Below, in pieces: positions 55,842-63,912 of a stretch of DNA of 63,912 bases; position 1 is the first letter of the stretch; every line of letters starts with the position of its first letter. The position numbers and the translations under genes are program-made. Source of the stretch: Candidatus Thiomargarita nelsonii (GTDB taxonomy: Bacteria > Pseudomonadota > Gammaproteobacteria > Beggiatoales > Beggiatoaceae); the NCBI GenBank assembly GCA_000785145.2, contig JSZA02000031.1, forward strand, positions 1 through 63,912, in the 5' to 3' direction. The notes below the pieces were generated by a model. It was given only the letters and a program-made list of their open reading frames with translations, made no database searches and was not told the origin of the DNA.

Positions 55842-55895
55842 GGAGTCCAAGATTTATCTTGGGCGTCGGCTCGTCCAAGATAAATCTTGGACTCC
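55842..55895. repeat. 21 bp stem-loop repeat, loop orientation B (inverted)
   Basis: Arms 55842-55862 and 55875-55895; loop GCGTCGGCTCGT, the exact reverse complement of the loop at 53505-53516. Flanks on both sides are identical to the other site. Confidence 0.92.
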
Positions 55896-55902
55896 TCCAT
55901 GA

Positions 55903-57741
55903 TTAAGGATTGGGCATCGTAGCAGATACGGGGCCATATTCGGTGCTTATTCCATAAATATCAACTTCTTTGAGTTGATAATAATAAGTCTGGCTGGCAG
56001 GAACGAAGGGATCAAACACGCGATATTTCCAACCCTCACCTTGGGCCGAAATCCGCTCTGTCTGATAATATTCCCCATCATAGTACCAAATCCGAATTGC
56101 CTGATAGGGGCCTTCTGGTTCGGCACTTTTCAGTATTTCAAAGTGGCTAGAGTCTATTTCAAGCCCCGTTTCCCACTGAATGTCAGCGTAATATAAATTA
56201 AATTCGGGGTGATATGAGCCTGTGGCTGTCAATGACAACAGATCGACATAAGTAGGAATCCCTTGGTATTCATAAGCACCAATATCGCAAGTGCCGTGAC
56301 GAGTGACTCCGCGTTGATCAGTGTTGGGGCAACCGTCATTAGTACCCGCATCAATGGCGGGACTACCAGTCAGCAAGGCGTAGGTTTGAGTTGGTCCACC
56401 GTTGTCTTGTAGGGGGCCAAGATTAGGATCAGTCCCAGGCGAGAATGCAGATGAACAAGTGCCATCTTCAATTAGGTTGTTTGTACTGCTGAGGGTGCCT
56501 TCATTGATGCAATCTCCCCCATTGAGACTGTTGGCAATGATGGAGTTGAGCAGGGTCATGCTATTAGAATTTTTAATGCCACCCCCGGTAGAATTCACAT
56601 CGTTTCCCACCACAGTACTGTTAGTCAGCGTCAGGGTGCCACTATTTGAAATGCCGCCTCCAGAACCTTTCGGAGTGTTGCCACCCCCTTCAAATTTTTC
56701 ATAGAAAGGACCTTGCCCCCACCTGACAAACCAATAACCGTCATTCCCAAACGCGCTGTTGTCCGCTATGGTACTGTTGAGCACCGTCACAGTGCCATTA
56801 TTTAAAATGCCGCCCCCTCCATTATCAGTTTTGTTACCCCTCACGAGGCTATTGATCAGCGTCAGGGTGCCTGAGTTCCAAATACCGCCTCCAGAACCAA
56901 CAGTTCGCTTCCAAGAGTCGTAGTTACCAACATAAATGATCTCATATGCGTATTTTCCAGACGCGCTGTTGTCCTCTACAGTACTGTTGATCAGCATCAC
57001 GGTGCCAGAATTCCAAATGCCGCCCCCACTTTGATGAGTTTTGTTGCCCTTCACGGTACTGTTGCTCAGCCTCAAAGTGCCAGAATTCCAAATGCCGCCC
57101 CCTGAACCAGATTCATCAATATCATCACCACGCGAAGAGCCCGTTGGCCTACTCGCAAACGCGATGTTGCCCCTCACGGTAGTATTGTTCAGCGTCAGGG
57201 TGCCCGAATTCCAAATGCCGCCCCCTTGAACTTGAGTACAATCCATAATATGCATATATGTGCCCCCTACGTTGCTGTTATTGATTGTCAACGTTCCCCT
57301 GTTCAATACAGCACCGCCTCTGCCTTCACTGCAAGCTGTTGTATCGGTACCAAAACTGATTATAAGCTCATTGAGGGTCAGTGAGCCTATTGTCTCCGCA
57401 ACATGGAAAACACGCCCACCCACCCTCACAATAGTCGAACCGTTGCCATTGATAATAATCTCACTGCTAATCGAAGGATGACTACTATTGCCATCATCAG
57501 CGTTATTAAATGAGTTTGTCGGTATGTAAGTCGTTGACGATTCCAATTCAATCGTATCCGCCCCGCTCCCGGCAGAGCAGCCACCCGTGGCAGTGTCGCT
57601 ATTAGCCGCAGTGATAGCATCTACCAGGCTACAGCCACCACCGACATTAATCGTCGCCGCCTGAGCCATCGCGCCTAGCACACTGCTGAGCATTAACGGC
57701 AAGATAATTTGTATTTTTTTGTTTTTAATAGTTTTTGTCAT
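55903..57741 (-). CDS. Secreted beta-helix protein, copy 2
   Basis: A 612-residue paralogue of the preceding entry with the same signal peptide end (AQAATINV), the same CSLREA-like domain and [10 protein letters not shown] units (about seven). It has a C-terminal ~270 residues almost identical to copy 1, with a handful of substitutions such as SATMPNP versus FATMPNP. The N-terminal and central parts are more diverged, indicating gene conversion or selection for change in the exposed beta-helix. The upstream leader is also duplicated, so the two are transcribed separately. Confidence 0.8.
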   Translation of the reverse strand: MTKTIKNKKIQIILPLMLSSVLGAMAQAATINVGGGCSLVDAITAANSDTATGGCSAGSGADTIELESSTTYIPTNSFNNADDGNSSHPSISSEIIINGNGSTIVRVGGRVFHVAETIGSLTLNELIISFGTDTTACSEGRGGAVLNRGTLTINNSNVGGTYMHIMDCTQVQGGGIWNSGTLTLNNTTVRGNIAFASRPTGSSRGDDIDESGSGGGIWNSGTLRLSNSTVKGNKTHQSGGGIWNSGTVMLINSTVEDNSASGKYAYEIIYVGNYDSWKRTVGSGGGIWNSGTLTLINSLVRGNKTDNGGGGILNNGTVTVLNSTIADNSAFGNDGYWFVRWGQGPFYEKFEGGGNTPKGSGGGISNSGTLTLTNSTVVGNDVNSTGGGIKNSNSMTLLNSIIANSLNGGDCINEGTLSSTNNLIEDGTCSSAFSPGTDPNLGPLQDNGGPTQTYALLTGSPAIDAGTNDGCPNTDQRGVTRHGTCDIGAYEYQGIPTYVDLLSLTATGSYHPEFNLYYADIQWETGLEIDSSHFEILKSAEPEGPYQAIRIWYYDGEYYQTERISAQGEGWKYRVFDPFVPASQTYYYQLKEVDIYGISTEYGPVSATMPNP

Positions 57742-57761
57742 GAACAGACTCTCCTATTTTT

Positions 57762-57784
57762 GTCCAAGATAAATCTTGGACTCC
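57762..57784. repeat. GTCCAAGATAAATCTTGGAC repeat copy
   Basis: Upstream of the copy 2 start, matching 55689-55711. The rest of 57785-58012 holds the divergent promoter region and no gene. Confidence 0.85.
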
Positions 57785-58012
57785 TATTTAGTACTCACCA
57801 CTCAATGGGTTTATGTATAAAATAATTGATGCTCCTAAATGATTTGTCAAATCAATTTGAGATATTTTCAGCGTTTTTTTTCGTCCTATCTTTTTTTGAA
57901 AAAATTCTTGATGGCATGGTTTATGCTGATAAAGACTGATGTCCTTTTTATAAAAATTGCTTGTCGTTATTTATGTATTTTATACTGAAAGTTCCCAACA
58001 AAGGAGATAAAT

Positions 58013-58885
58013 ATGATGATGATGAAAAAAATTGTTTTTTTAGTACTCTTGATGCCATTGACGGTGGTGTGGGCTGAAGGCGGGCTGTGTCGTTTTGAAG
58101 GCGTGGTGGGTACTGAGGAATTCATTGCTTGTATGAAGGCTGTCTATGAGCAACTTCAAACGCAACAGGCGAAAATCCAATGGCTAGAAGAAAAAAATAA
58201 AGCACCGCAAAAAAAAGCGCAACAAGCTAAAATCCAAGGACTTGAAGAAAAAAATAAAGCCTCGCAACAACAAATCCAAGCGCAACAGGCTAAAATTCAA
58301 GAAATAGAAGAAAAAAATAAAGCCTTGCAACAACGAATCCAAACGCAACAGGCTAAAATCCAAGAAATAGAAGAAAAAAATAAAGCCTTGCAACAACGAA
58401 TCCAAACGCAACAGCATAAAATTCAATCACTTGAAGAAAAAATTCAAGCCTTGCGCTTCTTTCGCTATGTAGATAATGGCGATGGCACCGTCAAAGATAA
58501 CAAAACGGGCATTATTTGGATGAAAAATGCTAATTGTGCTGGCGAAAAGAACTGGATAGAAGCGAAGCAATGGGCTGCCAACTTAAGGCAGGGACAATGT
58601 GAACTTCGTGATAGCTCTCAAAAAGGCGATTGGCGTTTGCCTACTAAAGTAGAGTGGGAAGCGATGCTGGATAATAAATATAAAAAACCGGCACTCTCCA
58701 ACGCTGATGAAACGGGACAATGGACAGAAGGAAATGCGTTTACAGGCGTGAAGTCGTACTGGTATTGGTCATCTACCTCGTACTCATCATCCAGCGCATG
58801 GTACGCGAACTTTTACGGCGGCGATGTGGGCAAATATGGCAATACCTTTAAAAACTACGTGTGGGCAGTGCGAGTCGGAAATTGA
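58013..58885 (+). CDS. Exported coiled-coil protein with C-terminal DUF1566 domain
   Basis: AAGGAG lies 6 bases before the first of four ATGs. A signal peptide ends WAEG. Residues ~50-145 are a coiled coil of 21-residue units (QQAKIQEIEEKNKALQQRIQ), three heptads each. The C-terminus (~150-290) is DUF1566: DNGDGTVKDNKTGIIWMKN, WRLPTKVEWEAML, YWYWSSTSYSSSSAWYANF, WAVRVGN, a C-type-lectin-related fold. It is probably a surface ligand-binding protein. Confidence 0.85.
   Translation: MMMMKKIVFLVLLMPLTVVWAEGGLCRFEGVVGTEEFIACMKAVYEQLQTQQAKIQWLEEKNKAPQKKAQQAKIQGLEEKNKASQQQIQAQQAKIQEIEEKNKALQQRIQTQQAKIQEIEEKNKALQQRIQTQQHKIQSLEEKIQALRFFRYVDNGDGTVKDNKTGIIWMKNANCAGEKNWIEAKQWAANLRQGQCELRDSSQKGDWRLPTKVEWEAMLDNKYKKPALSNADETGQWTEGNAFTGVKSYWYWSSTSYSSSSAWYANFYGGDVGKYGNTFKNYVWAVRVGN
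58163..58450 (+). repeat. 63 bp coding tandem repeat (21-residue coiled-coil unit)
   Basis: Units start at 58163 (57 bp, shortened), 58220, 58283, 58346 and 58409 (partial). Units 3 and 4 are nearly identical, pointing to recent length change. Confidence 0.9.
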
Positions 58886-58898
58886 TTAAGTGTATTTT

Positions 58899-58924
58899 GG
58901 AGTCCAAAGCTTTAGCTTTGGACT
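58899..58924. repeat. Variant stem-loop GGAGTCCAAAGCTTTAGCTT
   Basis: Same outer GGAGTCCAA...TTGGAC as the main family but with an AGCTTTAGCTT centre; another variant is at 60860-60884. Confidence 0.7.
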
Positions 58925-58931
58925 AAGTGGC

Positions 58932-60356
58932 TTAGCTAAGAATTGAGCCAAAAAAAACTTTAACGACGGGCTGCATAGAAGTGAAAGCCACTCTAAACAT
59001 CGAAGGAGATAACACCTCAGTCACCTTAGCATACAAATCGCTTGTCACCTCCTTACCCGCCGCATCAAATAAAATGATTTTCAAATTCGACAATTTTTCC
59101 ACAACAAAATCCGCCTCAATCTCAGCCACTGATGTCAACAACTTAACCACTTTCCCATCATACAAATCATCACTGACATTTTTCTCAGCAAGAATCGTAA
59201 ATTTGATAGCGAGAGACTTCTCCAATTCAATCAACTCAAGCGGCTTTTTTTCTGACAGAAAAATATTAAACTTTCCACCTATCCCACCCACTTCAACAAG
59301 CGTTATAGGCGCTTTCACCCCCTTAGGTGTGACTTCAAGTTGACTATCAATACGCAAACTAGCATCGCAAGCTTTTACAGTACTATCAGAAATCAATATT
59401 TGTCCCCCCACCGTATAAGATTCAATGCGAGAGGTCAAATTCACATTGCGTCCCACTACCCCGTATTTGCTACGCTTATGAGAACCAATATTGCCAACCA
59501 CTACCGAACCCGTATTGATACCGATACCCATCGCCACTTCAGGATAGCCCGCTTCGCGGTTACGTTTATTCACCTCCTCCATAGCCATTTGCATTTCTAG
59601 CGCACAAGCCACCGCACGTTCTGCATCATCATCGCGTTGAGTAGGCGCGCCAAAAATCGCTAGAATAGCATCGCCAATAAATTCATCAATAGTCCCTTGA
59701 TACTTGAGAATGATTTCTGTCATTATCTCAAGATAAATGTTCACAATGCCCACCACACTTTCCGCCGGCAACTGCTCACTGAGGGCAGTAAAACCGCGCA
59801 AATCGGCCATCATAATAGAAAGAACACGTTTCTCCCCCCCCAAAGACAAACCCTCTGGCGACTCCAAAATCGTATCAACAACCTCATCAGAAAGATAGCG
59901 ACCAAAAGTTTTACGGATAAATTGGTTAGCTTTTTTTAGCTCTTTATTAAGAGCACGGGATTGATCCTCAGCACGTTTGATGCGTACCAATACTTTCACC
60001 CGAGCAAGCATTTCACCATCATCAAAAGGTTTTGCCAAATAATCATCAGCCTTAAGTTCTGCCAATCCCCTAACAACTTCAGATTTCTCTCCTTGAGCCG
60101 TCAGAAACAACACGGGAATGGAACGCCAATTCTCATTCGATTTAAGTCTCCTAATATACTCATCGCCAGTCATCTTAGGCATATCCCGATCAAGAATAAT
60201 AATATCCGGTAAATCCTCATACAAATAACTGAGTGCTTGTTCACCATTTTCACAGGAATGGATAATAAAACGACATTCCTTATCAGATTCAAGTATTTTA
60301 CGCACTTTAAAACGGACTACTTTAGAATCATCAACAATCAAAACTTTGACATCCAT
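58932..60356 (-). CDS. Response regulator with class III adenylate/guanylate cyclase domain
   Basis: A 474-residue protein. The REC domain has VDDSKVVR, D56 (ILDRDMPKMTG) and K108 (AKPFDDG). A coiled linker leads to the cyclase domain (~180-355): SIMMADLRGFTALSEQLP (first metal Asp), GTIDEFIGDAILAIFGAP (second metal Asp), GIGINTGSVVVGNIGS and NLTSRIES. The C-terminal ~110 residues may be PilZ-like. It makes a cyclic nucleotide in response to phosphorylation from a kinase elsewhere. It is monocistronic, flanked by repeats. Confidence 0.9.
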   Translation of the reverse strand: MDVKVLIVDDSKVVRFKVRKILESDKECRFIIHSCENGEQALSYLYEDLPDIIILDRDMPKMTGDEYIRRLKSNENWRSIPVLFLTAQGEKSEVVRGLAELKADDYLAKPFDDGEMLARVKVLVRIKRAEDQSRALNKELKKANQFIRKTFGRYLSDEVVDTILESPEGLSLGGEKRVLSIMMADLRGFTALSEQLPAESVVGIVNIYLEIMTEIILKYQGTIDEFIGDAILAIFGAPTQRDDDAERAVACALEMQMAMEEVNKRNREAGYPEVAMGIGINTGSVVVGNIGSHKRSKYGVVGRNVNLTSRIESYTVGGQILISDSTVKACDASLRIDSQLEVTPKGVKAPITLVEVGGIGGKFNIFLSEKKPLELIELEKSLAIKFTILAEKNVSDDLYDGKVVKLLTSVAEIEADFVVEKLSNLKIILFDAAGKEVTSDLYAKVTEVLSPSMFRVAFTSMQPVVKVFFGSILS

Positions 60357-60381
60357 GAATATTACCTGTTATAACTGTTCC

Positions 60382-60404
60382 GGAGTCCAAGATTTATCTT
60401 GGAC
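60382..60404. repeat. TCCAAGATTTATC repeat copy
   Basis: Upstream of the cyclase start and at the end of a broken minus-strand gene. Confidence 0.8.
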
Positions 60405-60776
60405 AAGTTTCACACGCGATGGCACGAATATGAGCATATTTATAGCGGCGTGTCCAATAGCAATCTGCACATCACGGTGAATGGACGGACGTTGCCACTC
60501 AATGCCATTAAGTATCGAGGGCAACCATAAAGGATTGCCCCTACAAACCGTGATTTTTACTTAGGTAACGAAGTTTCGTAGGGGCTACCCTATCGGGTTT
60601 GCCCTTAACTTAATGGCATTGATTTGCTCGTAGCTATCACCGCGCTGCAACTGTTCAAGCAGATTATTCAGCTCCACCGTACCGGCGGCATCGCGTCCCA
60701 GTAGTGCCACACGTCGCACACGTTCAGCATGTCCCATCTGCTCTGTTAGTAAATGCTGTTTGCTAGGAATTTTCAT
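60405..60776 (-). pseudogene. Short repeat-type protein split by a MITE
   Basis: The first part (MKIPSKQHLLTEQMGHAE..., LLEQLQRGDSYEQ) ends at a MITE. The frame resumes beyond it as PSIHRDVQIAIGHAAINML, which reads like a HEAT-type helical repeat. The insertion and the repeat at 60382 terminate the gene. Family assignment is tentative. Confidence 0.5.
60500..60621. mobile_element. MITE-like palindromic element
   Basis: AATGCCATTAAG...GGGCAACC and complement, with a diverged right arm (GGGGCTACCCTATCGGG). No clear target duplication remains. Confidence 0.8.
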
Positions 60777-60812
60777 TATAAATTATTCTGTTTTTTCGGC
60801 CTCAGTTTAAAT

Positions 60813-60884
60813 GTAGGGGCAATCCCTTGTGGTTGCCCTTGAGTAATTATATTAGATTTGTCCAAAGCTAAAGCTTTGGACTCC
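60813..60884. repeat. Half MITE arm followed by variant TCCAAAGC palindrome
   Basis: GTAGGGGCAATCCCTTGTGG without its partner arm at 60813-60840, then GTCCAAAGCTAAAGCTTTGG at 60860. 60885-61072 is A/T rich without a gene. Confidence 0.65.
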
Positions 60885-61072
60885 AAGGGTTGTTTATGAT
60901 TAATTTTATTTATTATATATAAATAAAATTAATAACATGATTCATAAAAAATGAGAATGGTGATTGGCTCGTCCGCCCGACTATCTTTTTATCTTTTATA
61001 GCCCATCAACCAGTGCAAGAACTTTGCAAATTATTTGAGAAAACCTATCATTCAACTCAATCATCATGATAT

Positions 61073-61948
61073 ATGTCTCCCACCAATCCTTATATTGTAG
61101 GTAATCCCGTCGGCAATAGTCCAGTATTTGTAGGAAGGGACGATATTTTGCAAGAAGTCCTGCGCGTTGTAATCCTCAAGAGAATGCCATTGTGCTGTAT
61201 GGACAACGGCGTATTGGTAAAACTTCTGTGTTGCAAGAATTGGAAGCTCGATTACCCAAAGAAGGGGCTTATTATCCTATTTTTTTCGATTTGCAAGACA
61301 AAGCGGAGTGGTCTTTGGGGCGTGTATTAAGGGAAATCGCGCACCATATTAGCCGTTTCCTGAAACTTCCCTGATTTAGGGGATGAACCAGAAACCACAT
61401 TCCGTCAAGTTTGGCTCCCTGATGTGCTGAACCATTTGCCCACCGACGCTTGGTGCTACGGTGACATCGAAAGATGTAGAAGAGGCTTATGGGATGGTTT
61501 ACCTCCGGCTGAACGTGTCGGTGCAAGAGTAATCACTGAAATTCAGTTAGAAGAACTATTGCGTAAAAGTGCTGTACAGATAATTATTCGAGAACTGCAC
61601 AATGTACCGCGTTTATTACAAGAATGGGATTGCGTTGAACTACTCTTATATACCATTTGGCCAGTTGCGGCACATACGCCGTTAATTCAAGCGTTATTGG
61701 CTCTAGTACTTGAACAACTTAAACTTTATAGGCGAATATTAGAAATTGATCCGAAACATCCCGACGCCAAACGTAAAAAACAAGAAATTATCAACCGCCA
61801 ACAGGCAAAAAAGCAACAACGGATTAATACTATCAAAGGCATTTATGATAAGTATTCAAAAAGAATGTGGGAATTTTTAGGGTTTATTTTTGCTTTGATG
61901 GTATCCTATTATTGTATTCAATATGCCATTATTTTTTTCGCTCACTGA
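61073..61948 (+). pseudogene. P-loop (STAND-like) ATPase remnant with membrane tail
   Basis: MSPTNPYIVGNPVGNSPVFVGRDDI leads, after a frameshift near 61170, to NAIVLYGQRRIGKTSVLQELE (Walker A). It stops at 61374 and continues in another frame as PLIQALLALVLEQLKLY...LEIDPKHPDAKRKKQEI and a C-terminal membrane helix. Several frames and an internal deletion show it is dead. Confidence 0.75.
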
Positions 61949-61992
61949 CAATACTTCAAAAGACACTCTAAAAGTCGGGGGCATTAATTATG

Positions 61993-62047
61993 GTCCAAAG
62001 TCCAAGATAAGAACCCTCGCTAACGCTCGGGACAAGCCTTGGACTCC
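61993..62047. repeat. TCCAAGATAA repeat split by a CTCGCTAACGCTCG hairpin
   Basis: GTCCAAGATAAG...CTTGGACTCC arms are separated by a short inserted hairpin, a nested repeat. Confidence 0.65.
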
Positions 62048-62052
62048 TATTT

Positions 62053-62638
62053 TTAATCGAACGTTATGTGTACTAAAATACCCAGCACGATTTCCAATGA
62101 TTCAATAAAATACAGCTTATCATCAATATATATTTTCTTGCCTTCGAGTTTTAGAAATCGCCACACACTGCCTGTCGTGACGCATCCATAGATAGTTTTT
62201 GTCTCATTTCCTTCCTGTTGATTGAATATTTGAGCGGCAATCATTTCTGCCATACATTGTCCTAATCCCGAATTGATATTATCGTTTTTCGCTTCAACCA
62301 AAAGCAAGACGGGCGCAGTCAAACTGAACTGTAGGCTCGATTGGCTAATAATGTAGTCACATCGCCCATTCAGTCCTCATCCACATTAAATTCAATTCCA
62401 GAAAAAAGACTGGTTTGATGTTGAGTCAGTTCTCGAAGTTCTGAAAGGATTGGAGCGATAATAAATTCAGATTTTGCCTTTTCTGTCCCGATAGCTTCAG
62501 TCGCTTAAGAAAATAGCGGAGCATGTCACTCGGTTCAACCGCACTAATGTGTGTAAACATAACGGGTTCCTCAACCACAGTTATGTCAAATTGTTTGCGA
62601 ATCTGATTAATCGTAATTTTTTTGTATGCCAAGCTCAT
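62053..62638 (-). pseudogene. PD-(D/E)XK-like nuclease family protein, frameshifted
   Basis: The N-terminal MSLAYKKITINQIRKQF part (62638 down to ~62430) and the C-terminal LLLVEAKNDNINSGLGQCMAEMIAAQIFNQ part are in different frames. VEAK fits the E-x-K of PD-(D/E)XK nucleases. GLGQCMAEM and TTGSVWRFLKLEG are landmarks of a conserved family common in cyanobacteria and sulfur bacteria. Confidence 0.65.
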
Positions 62639-62928
62639 TATGTGCAAGGTACGCCTTGCACTCCTGTGTTTAAAGTGAGTGAAATGTTGACAGCGATGAT
62701 GCTTTGCGTCAAGCTATTTATGCAAGGACTTTAAAAATCGTCGAAGTCCTCAATATCAAACGATATATTGACATAGACTTGCATATAATGCAACGAGTGC
62801 GTTATGTTCTAAGGACGATAAAGCTTTCATATCAGAGATCAAATCAATGCTCAAAAAATTTATAACTCGAAATTATAAAAATGTTGTGACAGAAAATCCC
62901 CTTGTCTTTAATAAGCTCAATAGCTTAT

Positions 62929-63033
62929 GCACACTATGAACAGGGGCGTTCAGTTCCGACAATCGAAAAGTTGAATGAACTCCTAAATGCCGTAAATACT
63001 GAAATTGTTATTAAGGAAAGTGTTTTAGCTTAG
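62929..63033 (+). pseudogene. Fragment of an XRE-type antitoxin
   Basis: YEQGRSVPTIEKLNELLNAV is the end of a helix-turn-helix domain as in HigA/XRE antitoxins, followed by a short tail. The start and first helices are missing; 62639-62928 holds no intact gene. Confidence 0.5.
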
Positions 63034-63044
63034 ACAGGCTCGGG

Positions 63045-63070
63045 GACGTCCAAGATAAATCTTGGACTCC
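63045..63070. repeat. TCCAAGATAAATC repeat copy
   Basis: GACGTCCAAGATAAATC and TTGGACTCC form; lies just beyond the stop of the RND remnant. Confidence 0.8.
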
Positions 63071-63073
63071 TAT

Positions 63074-63912
63074 TTAATGCCGCGCCAACCATTGATAGCA
63101 CACCGGCACTAATAACAAGCTCACTAATAACGAAAAACTTCCGTTGTCAGCGTTGTCATTAAAATGGGGCGTAGGCGTAATTCTCCCGCCGTGATTATGG
63201 CACTTTGTAGTGGTAGCCCCGCTGCTCGTTGTAATTCTATGGTTTCAACCAACACAATGGCATTATTGACTCAATGCCATTAAGTTAAGGATAAAACCAT
63301 ACATGTAGGGTGGATTAAGCGATAGCGTATCCACCTGATTTATATATAAATATCGGTGGATACGCTACCGCTTAATCCACCCTACATGAGCTTAACTTAA
63401 TGGCATTGATTATTGACTACCATACCCGCTAACCGCTCAAAAAGCTTGGCACACTCAACCATAATCCGTATCATTGTCACCGTGATAGCCAACGGTATCG
63501 CAGTGCCAATAATTAATGTGTGTCGCAGATTACCTAAAAATAGATAGACAATTAACATGGCTAACACGGCGCCATCGCAATATCTTCCACCCGTTGCCAT
63601 CGTCCTTTGACTCGGGTACTGATTTCCTGCTCTGGCATATACAAGCGCCCGCCAGCACTTTCAACATTAGCTTGTTTTAAAGCCTTAATCACATCTTCCA
63701 AACTCAAACCTAATGCCACCAAACGCTGTTGATCGGGTAATACTTGAATTTCGCGGACTAAACCGCCTCCCACTTGGGCAGCAGCCACACCCGGCAAATT
63801 GATAAACCATTTAGAGAGCTGCTTATCTACCCAAGTCCGCACTCGTATTTCTGGATAAATAAGCTGCGGTAAAAGATCGATGCCGAGCGTGTACAAAGAA
63901 AATAAGCCCAAG
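63074..63912 (-). pseudogene. RND efflux pump remnant, continuing beyond the window
   Basis: Porter-domain pieces (WINLPGVAAAQVGGGLVREIQV type, LGLSLEDVIKALKQANVESAGG) are followed after a deletion by TM pieces (LAMLIVYLFLGNLRHTLIIGTAIPLAI). The NNAIVLVE motif is split by a MITE, and a C-terminal LMTTLTT and LLLVPVCYQWLARH follow. Large internal deletions and frameshifts make it non-functional. It is of the AcrB/CusA superfamily. Confidence 0.85.
63272..63408. mobile_element. MITE-like element with 10 bp target duplication
   Basis: CAATGCCATTAAGTTAAGG ends and complement, with GTAGGGTGGATTAAGCG inner arms like 13325-13461. ATTATTGACT is repeated at 63262-63271 and 63409-63418; removing one copy plus the element restores the VNNAIVLVE motif of the RND remnant. 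Confidence 0.88.

Noticed and set aside
53617..57481. Plus-strand open frames opposite the beta-helix genes
   Set aside because: They mirror the low-complexity Gly/Asn/Ser repeats of the minus-strand genes and recur in both copies.
58184..58426. Minus-strand open frame rich in Phe/Leu
   Set aside because: It is the antisense of the 63 bp coiled-coil repeat.

Overview
This 63.9 kb stretch looks like the chromosome of a large sulfur-oxidising gammaproteobacterium of the Beggiatoaceae type (Thiomargarita, Thioploca or Beggiatoa relatives). That placement is an inference. It rests on gammaproteobacterial housekeeping genes (bioH-bioC, glmS, surE, tex, pyrD, dacB), a nitric-oxide type hemerythrin/DUF2249/membrane operon, an abundance of hybrid histidine kinases, TPR, STAND and AAA ATPases, DUF1566 and beta-helix proteins, and a very heavy load of small palindromic repeats. 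No rRNA, tRNA or CRISPR array was seen.

Layout. 1-5.4 kb: the end of a TPR membrane protein with decayed copies, a zinc-ribbon/HEPN-like/P-loop protein and a membrane protein. 5.6-10 kb: a degenerate class A penicillin-binding protein and a broken AAA/PD-(D/E)XK gene. 10.2-13.3 kb: a four-gene pilus/pseudopilin operon. 13.6-20.9 kb (minus): dacB, then an RND pump operon with adaptor and an SCP2-like secreted protein. 21.4-28.2 kb: an McrB-like ATPase, surE and two signalling kinases. 28.3-31.8 kb: an ATPase plus TOPRIM-like DUF4276 pair, then glmS. 32-34 kb (minus): hemerythrin, DUF2249 and a heme-copper-like membrane protein. 34.3-40.4 kb (minus): an ATPase, bioC, bioH and a giant thioester-bearing alpha-2-macroglobulin-like protein. 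40.5-48 kb: a dead iron alcohol dehydrogenase, a DUF815 ATPase, and a DNA methyltransferase split by a 3.3 kb group II intron, followed by an ABC-type ATPase and a small TOPRIM-start protein. 48-53 kb: tex and pyrD, separated by a 1.3 kb insertion flanked by 264 bp direct repeats. 53.5-57.7 kb (minus): two near-duplicate beta-helix secreted proteins. 58-63.9 kb: a DUF1566 coiled-coil protein, a response-regulator cyclase, and a graveyard of broken genes ending in an RND pseudogene.

The most unusual feature is the repeat ecology. Several families can be separated: (i) palindromic MITE-like elements with CAATGCCATT ends and 10-11 bp target duplications; (ii) a stem-loop built on GTCCAAGATAAATCTTGGAC, about 15 copies, which supplies the stop codon of three genes and whose loop is inverted between two otherwise identical sites; (iii) TTTCGGGAA/TTCCCGAAA hairpins flanked by 31-32 bp direct duplications; (iv) longer duplications (68 and 264 bp) flanking inserts. 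Many of these insertions sit exactly on gene ends, and the duplication leaves the neighbouring genes intact. The best candidates for new biology are this gene-sparing insertion pattern, the methyltransferase/ATPase/TOPRIM-like locus, the DUF4276 pair, the HEPN-like STAND protein and the apparently cytoplasmic alpha-2-macroglobulin-like protein.
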